64,000 bases of DNA, taken from CAJQPP01 sp963793465. Lineage in GTDB: Bacteria; Planctomycetota; Planctomycetia; Pirellulales; Pirellulaceae. The stretch covers positions 930,001 through 994,000 of the forward strand of contig CAWCAJ010000001.1 of NCBI GenBank assembly GCA_963793465.1, in the 5' to 3' direction. Shown here in pieces: positions 24,016 through 32,977 of the stretch (position 1 is its first letter; every line of letters begins with the position of its first letter). Both the position numbers and the translations under genes were made by a program. A model generated the notes under the pieces. It did not search any database. It was not told the DNA's origin and saw only the letters and a list, made by a program, of their open reading frames with translations.

Positions 24016-25965
24016 TCAGAAACGCCCCAGAGCCGTAGTCCAGGCCATAATGATCTGCGAAGCTGACTCGGCGGGGGATGACTGCTGGTGAACGGGGAAC
24101 CCCTGGGTCTGCAGATGACGGACCCAGCGTTCGCGGTCGGAGGACGACTGCGAATTTTCCGACTGCGAATTTTCTTCCGTATGGAGCATCAGGATCATCT
24201 GCCTGAATCCCGGCTCCGACTGGAAGGGGGCCAGCTTCCCCGATGGCTCCGCATTCTGCAAGATACAACCCCGCCAAAGCGAACGGTCATGCATGGCCAC
24301 CAGCGATGCCATCACGCCACCCGCGGCGGTACCTCCCACGGCCACGCGGTAGGTATTCAGGGAGTATTGTTCGATGGTTTGTCGCGTGATCTGACTCAGG
24401 AATGCCGCTTCATCGGGAGACCAACTTTCCGCCTGCAGCGATTGGGGAACCAGCAACGCGGTCTGGGTCGCGTCACACCAGGGTCGCCAAACCTGCATCA
24501 ATGCCGGCAGGTCGACTTGACCGGGTTCCTCCAGCCAGAGCAGCAAACCGCAAGGTTCTGCCGATTGTGGAAAATAGCCGTGACATAGATTGGGGCTCTC
24601 CGGTACAGCCAGGGGCACCCATTCCGCGATCGTCTCTTCAGTATCTGCGGGCCGGTCCAGCTCCGGTTCCACCTGCCAGGGCTCGGCCGACCAATTTGCC
24701 AGCCTCAACGGCAACGTCTGTAGATTGCCACCGCGACTGACCACAACCTCAATGGGACTGCCCACCGGAAAACCCATCAGCACGGATTCCACCTCGGCTT
24801 GACCGTTCACCTCTTGACTGTCGATGGAAACCAGCTGGTCGTTGGCCTGTATTCCGGCCGCTTCCGCCGGGCCACCTGGCATCACCGCACGGATGGTCAA
24901 ACCATTCGGATCAGCGACAGCCGCGACACCCAGCATGGCGTGACGCCAGGCTTCCACCTTCTGCGTCAACTGGACCTCCGCCTGTTGCGGCTGGCCTGCG
25001 CGAAGGTAATGGATGGCAAGGGTCTCTCCTGCGTAACGGGAACCCAGAAGTTGACGTGCCTCGGATAACAACTGAATCTCGGTGTCATCGATGCGGGTCA
25101 ACTGATCGCCCGGCCGCAACCCGGCCCGGGCCGCTGGCGAATTGGCCGAGCAAGCGGCGATCAGGGGCAGACTGGCATATCCTTGATCCTGCTTGAAAGT
25201 GACCCCCAGTTTACCAGGGAACAGATCCTGGCCCTGAGTCCAATTCGCGAGCAGCGACTCGGGAGGGAGTGGAACCGCGAACCCAATTCCCGAATCGTAC
25301 CAATCCAACCCGTCCCACGGTCCTTGCCCCTGCGGGGAAAGCGGTACCAGGATCCCGATGACACGCCCCTGCAAGTCAATCAACGGTCCACCAAAGTTCA
25401 GGGGCGATATGGCAGCGTCCGTCTGCAAGGCCCTGCCCTGCAGACGCTGCAAGGCGCTCAAAATTCCTGTGGACAGATTCGCCTGCCGCCAGTCCATGCC
25501 ACGCCCCACGGCGATGACGGTTTGCCCCACCGCCAACTTGCTGCGGTCAACCCAGGCAATGGGAGTAGCCGGGCCGTCATGATCGACCTTCAGGATCGCC
25601 AGTTTCCTGGAAAAGTCCTGACTGACGATTCGGGCCGGATATCGTTGTCCATCTGCCATGCGTACAAAGATGGCCGTGGGTTCGTGGGCAATGTGGCAAG
25701 TGGCCGTCACCACCAACTGATCACGATGCAGCCATAATCCGGTCCCCGGCTGATCGCTCACTCGCAGTCCGTCAATCATTTCCCTGCCACCGATGGTGTT
25801 AATTTGCACGACCGACGACGCCACCCGACTGACCGCCTGCGTCACCACCGTTTGGGAAGGCAGGGACAGATCCGATTGGGCCGCGACCGGTCCGACCAGG
25901 AGCAGGCAGAGAAACAGAAACGACGAGCCACAGCGGCACGGCCAGGGAATGGAAACGGGCTTCAT
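24016..25965 (-). CDS. Trypsin-like/PDZ protein with degenerate active site
   Basis: This is a 649-residue secreted protein with a signal peptide ending near VAAQ. A DegP-like protease fold (about 38-240) is followed by two PDZ domains (about 250-340 and 345-425) and a C-terminal domain that looks like an alpha/beta hydrolase. Aligned to the intact relative at 27074-28861, the His is kept (H91) but the Asp position is Lys (RKLAILK) and the Ser of GNSGG is Phe (LNFGGPL). The hydrolase-like nucleophile elbow also reads GTAAGG without Ser. It is therefore probably a non-catalytic binding protein. It overlaps the previous gene by 4 bp. Confidence 0.85.
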   Translation of the reverse strand: MKPVSIPWPCRCGSSFLFLCLLLVGPVAAQSDLSLPSQTVVTQAVSRVASSVVQINTIGGREMIDGLRVSDQPGTGLWLHRDQLVVTATCHIAHEPTAIFVRMADGQRYPARIVSQDFSRKLAILKVDHDGPATPIAWVDRSKLAVGQTVIAVGRGMDWRQANLSTGILSALQRLQGRALQTDAAISPLNFGGPLIDLQGRVIGILVPLSPQGQGPWDGLDWYDSGIGFAVPLPPESLLANWTQGQDLFPGKLGVTFKQDQGYASLPLIAACSANSPAARAGLRPGDQLTRIDDTEIQLLSEARQLLGSRYAGETLAIHYLRAGQPQQAEVQLTQKVEAWRHAMLGVAAVADPNGLTIRAVMPGGPAEAAGIQANDQLVSIDSQEVNGQAEVESVLMGFPVGSPIEVVVSRGGNLQTLPLRLANWSAEPWQVEPELDRPADTEETIAEWVPLAVPESPNLCHGYFPQSAEPCGLLLWLEEPGQVDLPALMQVWRPWCDATQTALLVPQSLQAESWSPDEAAFLSQITRQTIEQYSLNTYRVAVGGTAAGGVMASLVAMHDRSLWRGCILQNAEPSGKLAPFQSEPGFRQMILMLHTEENSQSENSQSSSDRERWVRHLQTQGFPVHQQSSPAESASQIIMAWTTALGRF

Positions 25966-27077
25966 CGGGAATCCACACGCAGTGATACGGTCAAAAAATC
26001 CTCACCTCGTTGCAGCATCAGGGTCAGCTCGTCCGCCCGATCAATACGCTGCAGTTTGTCGGCCAGATCCTTGCAGGAGGTGACCACCTGGCCATCGACC
26101 TCGACAATCAAATCGTCCGGCAACATGCCGGCGGAGGCCGCCGCCCGTTGCGGCAGGACCTGATCGACAAAGGGAGGAGTGCGATCCACAACATCGGGCA
26201 CCAGCACGATGCCCAGTAATTCCAACGTGATCGGCTCAGTCGGCGTCCGCAGGCCCGTTGGATCGGGCACCGGTCTTCCGGTTTGGATCTGATCCAACAC
26301 CTCGGCAACCGTGGCGGCCGGAATCGCGTAATTCAGCCACAGTTCGCTGGCGGCACCTTTTGATTCTCTGCCGATCATCCCCAACAGCCGTCCGCGGCGA
26401 TCCGTGATCACGCCGCCCGCCGACCCGGGGTTGCTCGTGATCGCATCCATCACGAGCACCGTTCCCTGGTAACCAACGCGGCGGACACCACGGCGAGCGT
26501 TCAAGGGTACTTCGGCGGACACCATTCCCAGCTGCACGCTGCATTGCTCGTTGCCCTGGGCGACGCCATAAAGATTGCTAAATGCCAGAATCATTGTCCC
26601 CGGTGATGAGGAACCTGCCTGGTCGATGTTGAAATGGGACTGGCCCTGCACATCGGCTTTCAGCAAGGCGATCTCCGAGCGGGGATCGTATCCCACCAGT
26701 TGTGCCTGCAAGCGGCGACCGTCATCCAATACGACCGTCGTCTCGTTATCCAGGATGTAACTCCAGACCGTGGCGATCAAGCCATCGTCCGAAACAAAAA
26801 ACCCGGTTTGCCAGGATTCCAGACGCCGTAATCCACCGCCCCCGAAAATCTTCACCAACGCTGGCTGCACCTGTTCGATCACCTGTGGAAGCGCGGGCTC
26901 CTGGGCAGCGGTGTTCTGGCAACTGAGCAAGAACATCGCGATCCCCCAACCACCCCGGGCCAGTCGCTTGCGGATGCGGGTTGCCTGGCCGCGGAAATGG
27001 CCAGGCTGCCCTCCGGTTCCAAAGCGGACCTGGCTGCCCGGTCGAGGCCTGGGTTGTCGCACATCACCTCCACTCAC
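25962..27077 (-). CDS. Trypsin-like/PDZ pseudo-protease
   Basis: This is a 371-residue DegP-like protein: a protease-fold domain (about 65-265) and one C-terminal PDZ domain (about 285-365). All three catalytic positions are replaced when compared with the intact neighbour: His by Ser in TVWSYIL, Asp by Glu in SEIALLK, and Ser by Ala in PGSAGG. The start is GTG 27077, which overlaps the upstream stop (GTGA). The N-terminal 45 residues are basic, so a signal-like segment at about 44-58 may be preceded by extra sequence. It is likely a regulatory partner of the intact protease. Confidence 0.85.
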   Translation of the reverse strand: MSGGDVRQPRPRPGSQVRFGTGGQPGHFRGQATRIRKRLARGGWGIAMFLLSCQNTAAQEPALPQVIEQVQPALVKIFGGGGLRRLESWQTGFFVSDDGLIATVWSYILDNETTVVLDDGRRLQAQLVGYDPRSEIALLKADVQGQSHFNIDQAGSSSPGTMILAFSNLYGVAQGNEQCSVQLGMVSAEVPLNARRGVRRVGYQGTVLVMDAITSNPGSAGGVITDRRGRLLGMIGRESKGAASELWLNYAIPAATVAEVLDQIQTGRPVPDPTGLRTPTEPITLELLGIVLVPDVVDRTPPFVDQVLPQRAAASAGMLPDDLIVEVDGQVVTSCKDLADKLQRIDRADELTLMLQRGEDFLTVSLRVDSR

Positions 27078-28861
27078 GGCTTGGCCTCCGTCAGTTCATA
27101 ACTCTCCACCGACCATTGCCATTCGAATGCGTCGCCGTAACGAGCGGTGATGCGATGGGGCAGCCGTTGATTACCCACGGTGCGATAGTCGGAGAAAAAG
27201 AGTTCGCAGGGATCCAGGCCGGGGTCGGTCCACATTTCCAACTCGGCCAATTGGTGATTTTCGGGATCGAAAAAGAAACGGGTTTCGAGGGTTTCGAATC
27301 GACCTGTCAGCACCTGAGCCAACACCCCGTCCTGGCGTTTCGGTAGACCGCCCAGGTAGAACGTCTCACCAAACGTATTGGGACCCCCGGTCAAAAATTG
27401 ATGCCAGATCCGCAGAGCGACCAACAAACCGCCGGAACCATCAGGTAACGGTTGGGCCGCCAATTCCAGATCCGGCTCCAGAATGGCGGTGGAATCTCCC
27501 CATTGCATACCACATTGGTCTTCCGACAGAACCACTCGCACCCTTTCTCCGCTGCCGTCTTGAGCCGTGATTTTCCAGTTGGATGGCATTTCCCGGCAGC
27601 CGCTGACCGCCTGGAAGCTGGTCCAAATCTGGTCCTGTTGAAGCTGGTTGAAATGGTAATTGGCATAACCGGGCCGTTGCTCGATCATGGCCGCCACCTC
27701 CGCTGGCACTTCTCTCCGTCCTGTCAAAGCTCGGGGCTGGGGCGGTTGATCAGGCTCTGAATCCGGATTGAATGCTGGTGGTTCGACAGCACCCTGGACG
27801 AGCTCCTGCAATTGTTGGTCTGAATGCAATGCTTCCAATCGTACCCGGGTTTGATAAAGCTGACCGTCGCGGCGGTACTCCATGGGCACCCGCCAACCGC
27901 GCGGAAAAATCCCCAGCACATTCTTGAACTCATTAACGGTTTCAATGCTGCGGCCGGCAAAGGAGACGATTTCATCGTTGTAGCGCAGACCTCGGCGAAA
28001 GGCGTCACAAGTGCCAAGCACATCGTCCACGACCACTCGCCCTTGCGAGTCACTGGTGACCACGGCTCCCAGCGTGGCATGATCAACAATGCGACCGCTG
28101 TTCAAGTGGTCCCAAAACAACTTGATCTGGTTGATGGAAATGGCATAACCCACACCCACGTTGACGCGGCCGCGTTTTTCGAACGAGCAACGGCCGTTGA
28201 TGCCAATCAGATTCCCCCGGCCGTCAAACAGGGGCCCACCGGAATTACCGGGGTTGATGGCGGCATCGGTTTGCAGGCAATCTGTATACTCCAGCAACGT
28301 GCCAGCGGGATACTGGTATCGGTGCACGCCCGAGACGATGCCCCAGGAAACACTGGGCTCAAAATTGTCGGCCAGCAGAAAAGGATTACCGATCGCGAAA
28401 CAGGGTTCGCCCACGCGTACGCGATCACTGTCCCCAACGACGGCCGTGGGAAAATCGTTGCGACCCAACAACTTGATCAAAGCCACGTCGCCCGTCGGGT
28501 CGATCCCCACCAGAACCGCGTGATACAGTCGGCCATCCGGAAGCGAGCAGTGCATCCAGGTGCCGCAGGGCTTGACCACGTGGTAATTCGTCAATGCCAA
28601 ACCATCCGACGTCATCACAACTCCCGATCCACCCCCTTTGCCATCGGGCGAAAAAACCGAAATCGAAGCCTGACTGGCTTGGGCAATCACAGCGATTCGC
28701 TGGCGTTCCCCTTGCTGCACCGATTCCCAGTCAGTGGTTTGCGCTGCCGACGGGCCGGTCCACCACATCGCCGCCATCACCAGCCAGCAGGTCATCCAGA
28801 CACGGTCCACCTCGCGGAGGAGTTGGGGGGTCGGAATCGCAGGAGTGCTTAAGTGTTTCAT
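27074..28861 (-). CDS. Intact DegP-like serine protease (S1C) with PDZ
   Basis: This is a 595-residue secreted protease with a signal peptide or anchor at about 22-40. The catalytic triad is complete: H94 in TNYHVV, D125 in GDVALIK, S207 in GNSGGP. A PDZ-like segment follows (about 265-345). The last 200 residues form a separate domain without recognised motifs, with several conserved Trp and Cys. It would degrade or check periplasmic proteins. It is the first of three protease-fold genes with ATGA/GTGA overlaps, the other two being catalytically dead. Confidence 0.9.
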   Translation of the reverse strand: MKHLSTPAIPTPQLLREVDRVWMTCWLVMAAMWWTGPSAAQTTDWESVQQGERQRIAVIAQASQASISVFSPDGKGGGSGVVMTSDGLALTNYHVVKPCGTWMHCSLPDGRLYHAVLVGIDPTGDVALIKLLGRNDFPTAVVGDSDRVRVGEPCFAIGNPFLLADNFEPSVSWGIVSGVHRYQYPAGTLLEYTDCLQTDAAINPGNSGGPLFDGRGNLIGINGRCSFEKRGRVNVGVGYAISINQIKLFWDHLNSGRIVDHATLGAVVTSDSQGRVVVDDVLGTCDAFRRGLRYNDEIVSFAGRSIETVNEFKNVLGIFPRGWRVPMEYRRDGQLYQTRVRLEALHSDQQLQELVQGAVEPPAFNPDSEPDQPPQPRALTGRREVPAEVAAMIEQRPGYANYHFNQLQQDQIWTSFQAVSGCREMPSNWKITAQDGSGERVRVVLSEDQCGMQWGDSTAILEPDLELAAQPLPDGSGGLLVALRIWHQFLTGGPNTFGETFYLGGLPKRQDGVLAQVLTGRFETLETRFFFDPENHQLAELEMWTDPGLDPCELFFSDYRTVGNQRLPHRITARYGDAFEWQWSVESYELTEAKP

Positions 28862-30135
28862 CGTGTCACTTTCGCATCACAAAAATGAACCACGTCTCCG
28901 ATATTCCGTGCATCGTGGTAATGCACTTGTAGCGTCAATCGCTGAATGTCCCGTATGCCCAGATCCAGCATGGCCGGGCGTTCGCTGCGATGGTCCATCA
29001 CTTGCCGAAACAACTCCTGACCATCAGCCGAAACAACCACTTCCACGAGACCGTCTCGGGGCGCATCGGGCGCAAAACCCAACCAGGACTGAAACCGGGA
29101 GTACCGCCCGTCCAAAGAAAAAACCAGTCGCGTGCCACCCTTCATGGCAATACCTTTTTCGTATTCCACGTGCTCGATCGGCGCCCCCACGGTCTCGGTT
29201 GGCTCAAAGTTCAGGCTGATGGGCTGATCAGAAAATGAGCTGTTGAAGCGTGGGCGGTTCAATGTCGCCTGATATTCGTAGATCGATTCATTGTAGAACA
29301 CGGGATCCCACTCGATCGTAGCGGGCGGCAGATCGCTGAGGTACTGAAACCGCAGGGCTGCGAAATCCACCTGAAAAATCTGTTCGGCCGTGAGAGTCAA
29401 TGTGGCCCCGCAGATCGTCTCCACGAGGTAGACCTGCGATTCTTCCTGTGACGCCGCGTCTTTAACTCGCAGGGACCGCAAAACCAGTTGGCTGCCATCG
29501 TTGGTCACCAGCAATGCCAGGGGATCGGCAAACTCGCGACCTTGCGCATGAAAATAGGACAGGCCAGTGACCCGATCGAGCGGTGCCTGGGCCGTCCTTC
29601 CCTGAGTACTGAAGCTGACGGAATCGGAGGTGATCTCACCGGCTTCACCCTCGATGTAGTCCAGGACCCCGCCCCGTTCGAATACCAACCAGTCGGCGGT
29701 CCGCGAATTGGCTTGCAGCAAATCCTGCCATTGCTTATCCAGTTCGGTGGTGACCGGTTGCAAAACAATCGTCGCGATGTTGCGGGTGCGGATGGTCTGT
29801 CGCACCGATCCTGGCTGCACGATCGTGCACCTGGATTGATCGTCAACCTGCAGTTCCCGGGCACGCAAAATGGACCCGTCGACCAACCGCACCTGAAAAC
29901 CATCGCTGCCAGGGAGCGTCTGGCTGGAAAACTGGATCCTGTTGATGGACGCAGGAGCCAGCTCGCGCGGCTTGCCCAGTACCAGCAACTGGACCGCCTG
30001 CTCATCAATGGATTGCACCTCGACGACACTTTCCTTGCCGTCCACCGCGAACAAACGCTGCTTGTTGGCCGTTGGCGGAGCACCGGCATCAAAAGGAGGC
30101 CAGCAACCGACGAGAAGTAGCAGGATCTGCAACAT
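28858..30135 (-). CDS. Secreted protein with C-terminal NPCBM domain
   Basis: This is a 425-residue protein with a short signal peptide or lipoprotein-like start (LLLLVGCWPPF). The middle is beta-rich with repeats of a small SH3-like type (LVDGSILRARELQVDD; LVTNDGSQLVLRSL). The C-terminal ~140 residues match the NPCBM/NEW2 pattern (YSRFQSWLGF, VEVVVSADG, LDLGIRDIQRLTLQVHYHD), a carbohydrate-binding module common in planctomycetes. It overlaps the protease gene by 4 bp, so it is probably a glycan-binding member of the same envelope system. Confidence 0.85.
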   Translation of the reverse strand: MLQILLLLVGCWPPFDAGAPPTANKQRLFAVDGKESVVEVQSIDEQAVQLLVLGKPRELAPASINRIQFSSQTLPGSDGFQVRLVDGSILRARELQVDDQSRCTIVQPGSVRQTIRTRNIATIVLQPVTTELDKQWQDLLQANSRTADWLVFERGGVLDYIEGEAGEITSDSVSFSTQGRTAQAPLDRVTGLSYFHAQGREFADPLALLVTNDGSQLVLRSLRVKDAASQEESQVYLVETICGATLTLTAEQIFQVDFAALRFQYLSDLPPATIEWDPVFYNESIYEYQATLNRPRFNSSFSDQPISLNFEPTETVGAPIEHVEYEKGIAMKGGTRLVFSLDGRYSRFQSWLGFAPDAPRDGLVEVVVSADGQELFRQVMDHRSERPAMLDLGIRDIQRLTLQVHYHDARNIGDVVHFCDAKVTR

Positions 30136-30154
30136 GGGGGAATCTTAGGGTGTC

Positions 30155-31237
30155 TTATTGTTTGAGAGATTGTTTGGCCAGCTGTCGAAAATACTCTTCA
30201 ATCACTTCGCGATAATGGGGCGGCAGATCCTTGGCCATTTCGGCCAGTGCCGCAGCCCGTTGCTGAGGTGGCAAACTGCCCCAACCACCGCCAGCCTCCA
30301 GGTGGCGATCTGCTACATCCCCCTTTCCCTTTCCCCCGGAGTTTTGACTTTCCCGCATCGGTTGCGCGGACCCGTCCCTGGGTTGAGCCGACTGGGCGGA
30401 TTGTTGCATCTGTTCTTCCAGCGACTCGATCATTTGATCCAGCTTTTCTATGACCTCCTGCTGTTGCCCGATGACACGCGTGCCGCTGCGATGCAGGGCC
30501 TGTCGGCGGCCGATATCCTGCATCAATCGGGCAATTTCATCCAACGTATCCCGCTCTAGAGATTCCATATCGGCGATCATCAATTTTGCCACCACCGCAA
30601 AACGCCGGGGGATCTGCGACTCGTTTTCCAGCAGTCGATTCAGTGATCCGATACAGGCCTCGGTCCGCAACAGACGATGTTGAGCCAATCCCACAAAAAA
30701 CAACAACTCATCGGGCGCCACGACAACGCCCGGGGCCAATGGCGACAACAGCTCGAGGGCTTCATCGTAACGCTCGTGCCTGGCGAACCAGCAACCCAGG
30801 GCCAACTGCAGCTGGGCCCTGGCCGATTCCGGAAGCCGGGGATCCGTCAACCAGTCAGACGCGAACAAGGAACGCCAGTCGGCCGAGTCAGAGGGGCGTT
30901 CCGCCATCAACAGAATCGGCTGCGAGGTGAATGGAAACCAATCGGCCAGCAAACCCAAAGTGAATCCAAGCACACCGTCAGGATGTTGCTGGAGTTGAGA
31001 TTCCGCTTGCTGCAATACCGGCCCGGGTGCCACCCCGGCTGCCATCGCCCACTCCTCGATCCAGGTCATCAGCGTGTCCTGCGCAGGCCGGTTCCAGGTG
31101 GCTTGGCGTTGCAATTCCTGTGAGCAGGTGGGAGCGACCGGCACCAGGCAGGCAACCCATACCGTGACCCGGAACAGGCTCCTGCGGATTCGCAGGCGGG
31201 TCAGTGCTTCGAAGGCTGGAGGTTGATTCCGCGACAT
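30155..31237 (-). CDS. TPR-like secreted protein of the envelope operon
   Basis: This is a 360-residue protein with a signal peptide (VTVWVACLVPVAPTC), a helical region with TPR-like pairs (ALGCWFARHERYDEALELLSPLA), a coiled coil at about 245-280, a Gln/Ser/Gly-rich linker, and a compact C-terminus GGWGSLPPQQRAAAL followed by PPHYREVIEEYFRQLA. That C-terminal motif recurs, from memory, in planctomycete proteins of MoxR/VWA clusters. A role in a multi-protein envelope complex is inferred. The gene lies 18 bp after its upstream neighbour. Confidence 0.75.
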   Translation of the reverse strand: MSRNQPPAFEALTRLRIRRSLFRVTVWVACLVPVAPTCSQELQRQATWNRPAQDTLMTWIEEWAMAAGVAPGPVLQQAESQLQQHPDGVLGFTLGLLADWFPFTSQPILLMAERPSDSADWRSLFASDWLTDPRLPESARAQLQLALGCWFARHERYDEALELLSPLAPGVVVAPDELLFFVGLAQHRLLRTEACIGSLNRLLENESQIPRRFAVVAKLMIADMESLERDTLDEIARLMQDIGRRQALHRSGTRVIGQQQEVIEKLDQMIESLEEQMQQSAQSAQPRDGSAQPMRESQNSGGKGKGDVADRHLEAGGGWGSLPPQQRAAALAEMAKDLPPHYREVIEEYFRQLAKQSLKQ

Positions 31238-31255
31238 ACCGGATTATGACGCAGG

Positions 31256-32977
31256 TTAGCGGTTTTTTCCAACCACAATGTCCCGGGTAATGCGTTGCAG
31301 ACTTTGCTGGCGTTGACTCAACTGTTCCAACGCTTGTCGAATTCCCGGATCATCGGAATGGCCGATAGCATCCTCCGGATCCGGTAAAAGTCGGGAGTAG
31401 CGGGTGTGCCGCTTGAGAATCTGTTGCTGCAATCCGCGAATCAACTTCAATTCGGCAATTTGATTGATCAAGGCTTGTTCGCCGGGTTGTTCCTGACCTG
31501 GGCCCTGGCCTGGGTTGGGTTGGCCGTTTTCCTCCTTTTGTGCCTGTTCGAACACTTCCACCAGGAAACTCAGGGTTTCCACAATTCCCAGTTGGATTTC
31601 CTGGGTGATCGCATCGGTTTTGGCAGCCGCCAGACGATCGGTCACTTGCTGCATGTCGATCTGGACCTGTTCCAGTGAGGCCACGACGGCGATCGACGAC
31701 CCATCGTCCTCCAGAACCAGTAACCCGCGGGCGGCCTCGGTGAGCAGCGCCCGTTCCCGAGCAGCCAGCTTGGCTGACTGAACTTCGGTCGCGTCGGCAG
31801 CCTGAGTTGCCTGGACGGCGTGCAGCGTGATTGTGTCTTCATGGATCTTGATCTGCAATTCCAGCATGCGGCGAAAGCGGCTTTCCAGAGAGGCCAGCGT
31901 GCGTTCGATTTCCTCCTGTCTCAATTGACGCAGAATGCGTTCCAATTCCTGCTTGGCCTGTTGCAATTGTCGTTCAGCCTGCCGCATTTTTTCCACGGAT
32001 TCCTGCTGCTCTGCCGCTTGCAACTTCTGTTGTGCTTCCCGCATTTGCTGCTCGGCCTGTTGCAGGTTCTGTTGCACCGGATTTTCGGAAGGGGCTGGCG
32101 ATTCCGCGGACTGCCGGTCGCCATCCGGTGGGGCCGGCGATTCGCCAGGTTGTCCCTGGGAATTCGGTGGGCCCGCGGGCGTGGGTGTGGACTGAGCGGG
32201 CTTCCCAGTTGGCTGCCCAGGGTCCGCCTGCCCAGGGTCCGGCGAGTCACTTGCGGGGGAGGGTTCCAGATCTGCGGAGGGATTCGCCGCTGCTGGGTCC
32301 TGCTGCGGCTGCTCGTTGTCGCGAAATTCCTGCTGCAGTTTGGCCGTTCGCTCGGCGTTTTTTTGTTGGTCATTCTGCAAACGTTGGCTGTTTTCACCAC
32401 GTTCGCCTTGCCCGCGAATCCCCTGCTGGACTCTCAGCGTGCGATTGATCTCCTTGATGTACTCCTTGTAACGCTCCATTTGCTCTCGCACCCGTTGACT
32501 GCGATCCTCGCTTTGCAACAGATCCAACAGCGACTGCAATTCGGCAGAAATCTGGTCCTGGCTTTTTTCCGCATTGCGAAAACGGGATTGTCGCAATTGC
32601 TGGACCACCGCATTGAACTTTTGCAGCGTCAGTTTTTCACGCGATGACTGGTAGGCCTTTTGCAGCAGCTCGGAGCGTTGCTGATTCTGATCCTGCTCAT
32701 ACTGATAAAGTGAAAACAGTTTCTTTTCCAACAACTCGTATTGCTCGGCCAAGCGTTGCTGGTCGGCCAGGATTTTTTCTCGGGAATCATCCGCCACCGG
32801 ATTTTGGCCGCGCAGATCGGTTGACCCCAGGCTACCAATCCAGAGACAGAGCCCCAGCATCAGCCCTATCCGCCAGCATGGCATTGTCTGACTGGGCTCG
32901 GCAGCCCGACCCTCGGTCCTGAGAGCCTGAGCGCTCAAACGGTCGTTACTTGTTAAAGATGTCATCGAATGCCTCAC
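31256..32977 (-). CDS. Gln-rich coiled-coil secreted protein
   Basis: This is a 573-residue protein. A hydrophobic segment at about 36-57 (WRIGLMLGLCLWIGSLG) is probably a signal peptide or anchor; translation might begin at M33 rather than M1. It has long coiled coils (about 65-215 and 300-390) split by a Pro/Gly/Gln/Ser linker of low complexity (about 215-300). A second helical region follows, with QQILKRHTRYSRLLPDPED near the end. No enzyme motif is seen. The start overlaps the preceding gene by 32 nt, pointing to translational coupling. Confidence 0.75.
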   Translation of the reverse strand: MRHSMTSLTSNDRLSAQALRTEGRAAEPSQTMPCWRIGLMLGLCLWIGSLGSTDLRGQNPVADDSREKILADQQRLAEQYELLEKKLFSLYQYEQDQNQQRSELLQKAYQSSREKLTLQKFNAVVQQLRQSRFRNAEKSQDQISAELQSLLDLLQSEDRSQRVREQMERYKEYIKEINRTLRVQQGIRGQGERGENSQRLQNDQQKNAERTAKLQQEFRDNEQPQQDPAAANPSADLEPSPASDSPDPGQADPGQPTGKPAQSTPTPAGPPNSQGQPGESPAPPDGDRQSAESPAPSENPVQQNLQQAEQQMREAQQKLQAAEQQESVEKMRQAERQLQQAKQELERILRQLRQEEIERTLASLESRFRRMLELQIKIHEDTITLHAVQATQAADATEVQSAKLAARERALLTEAARGLLVLEDDGSSIAVVASLEQVQIDMQQVTDRLAAAKTDAITQEIQLGIVETLSFLVEVFEQAQKEENGQPNPGQGPGQEQPGEQALINQIAELKLIRGLQQQILKRHTRYSRLLPDPEDAIGHSDDPGIRQALEQLSQRQQSLQRITRDIVVGKNR

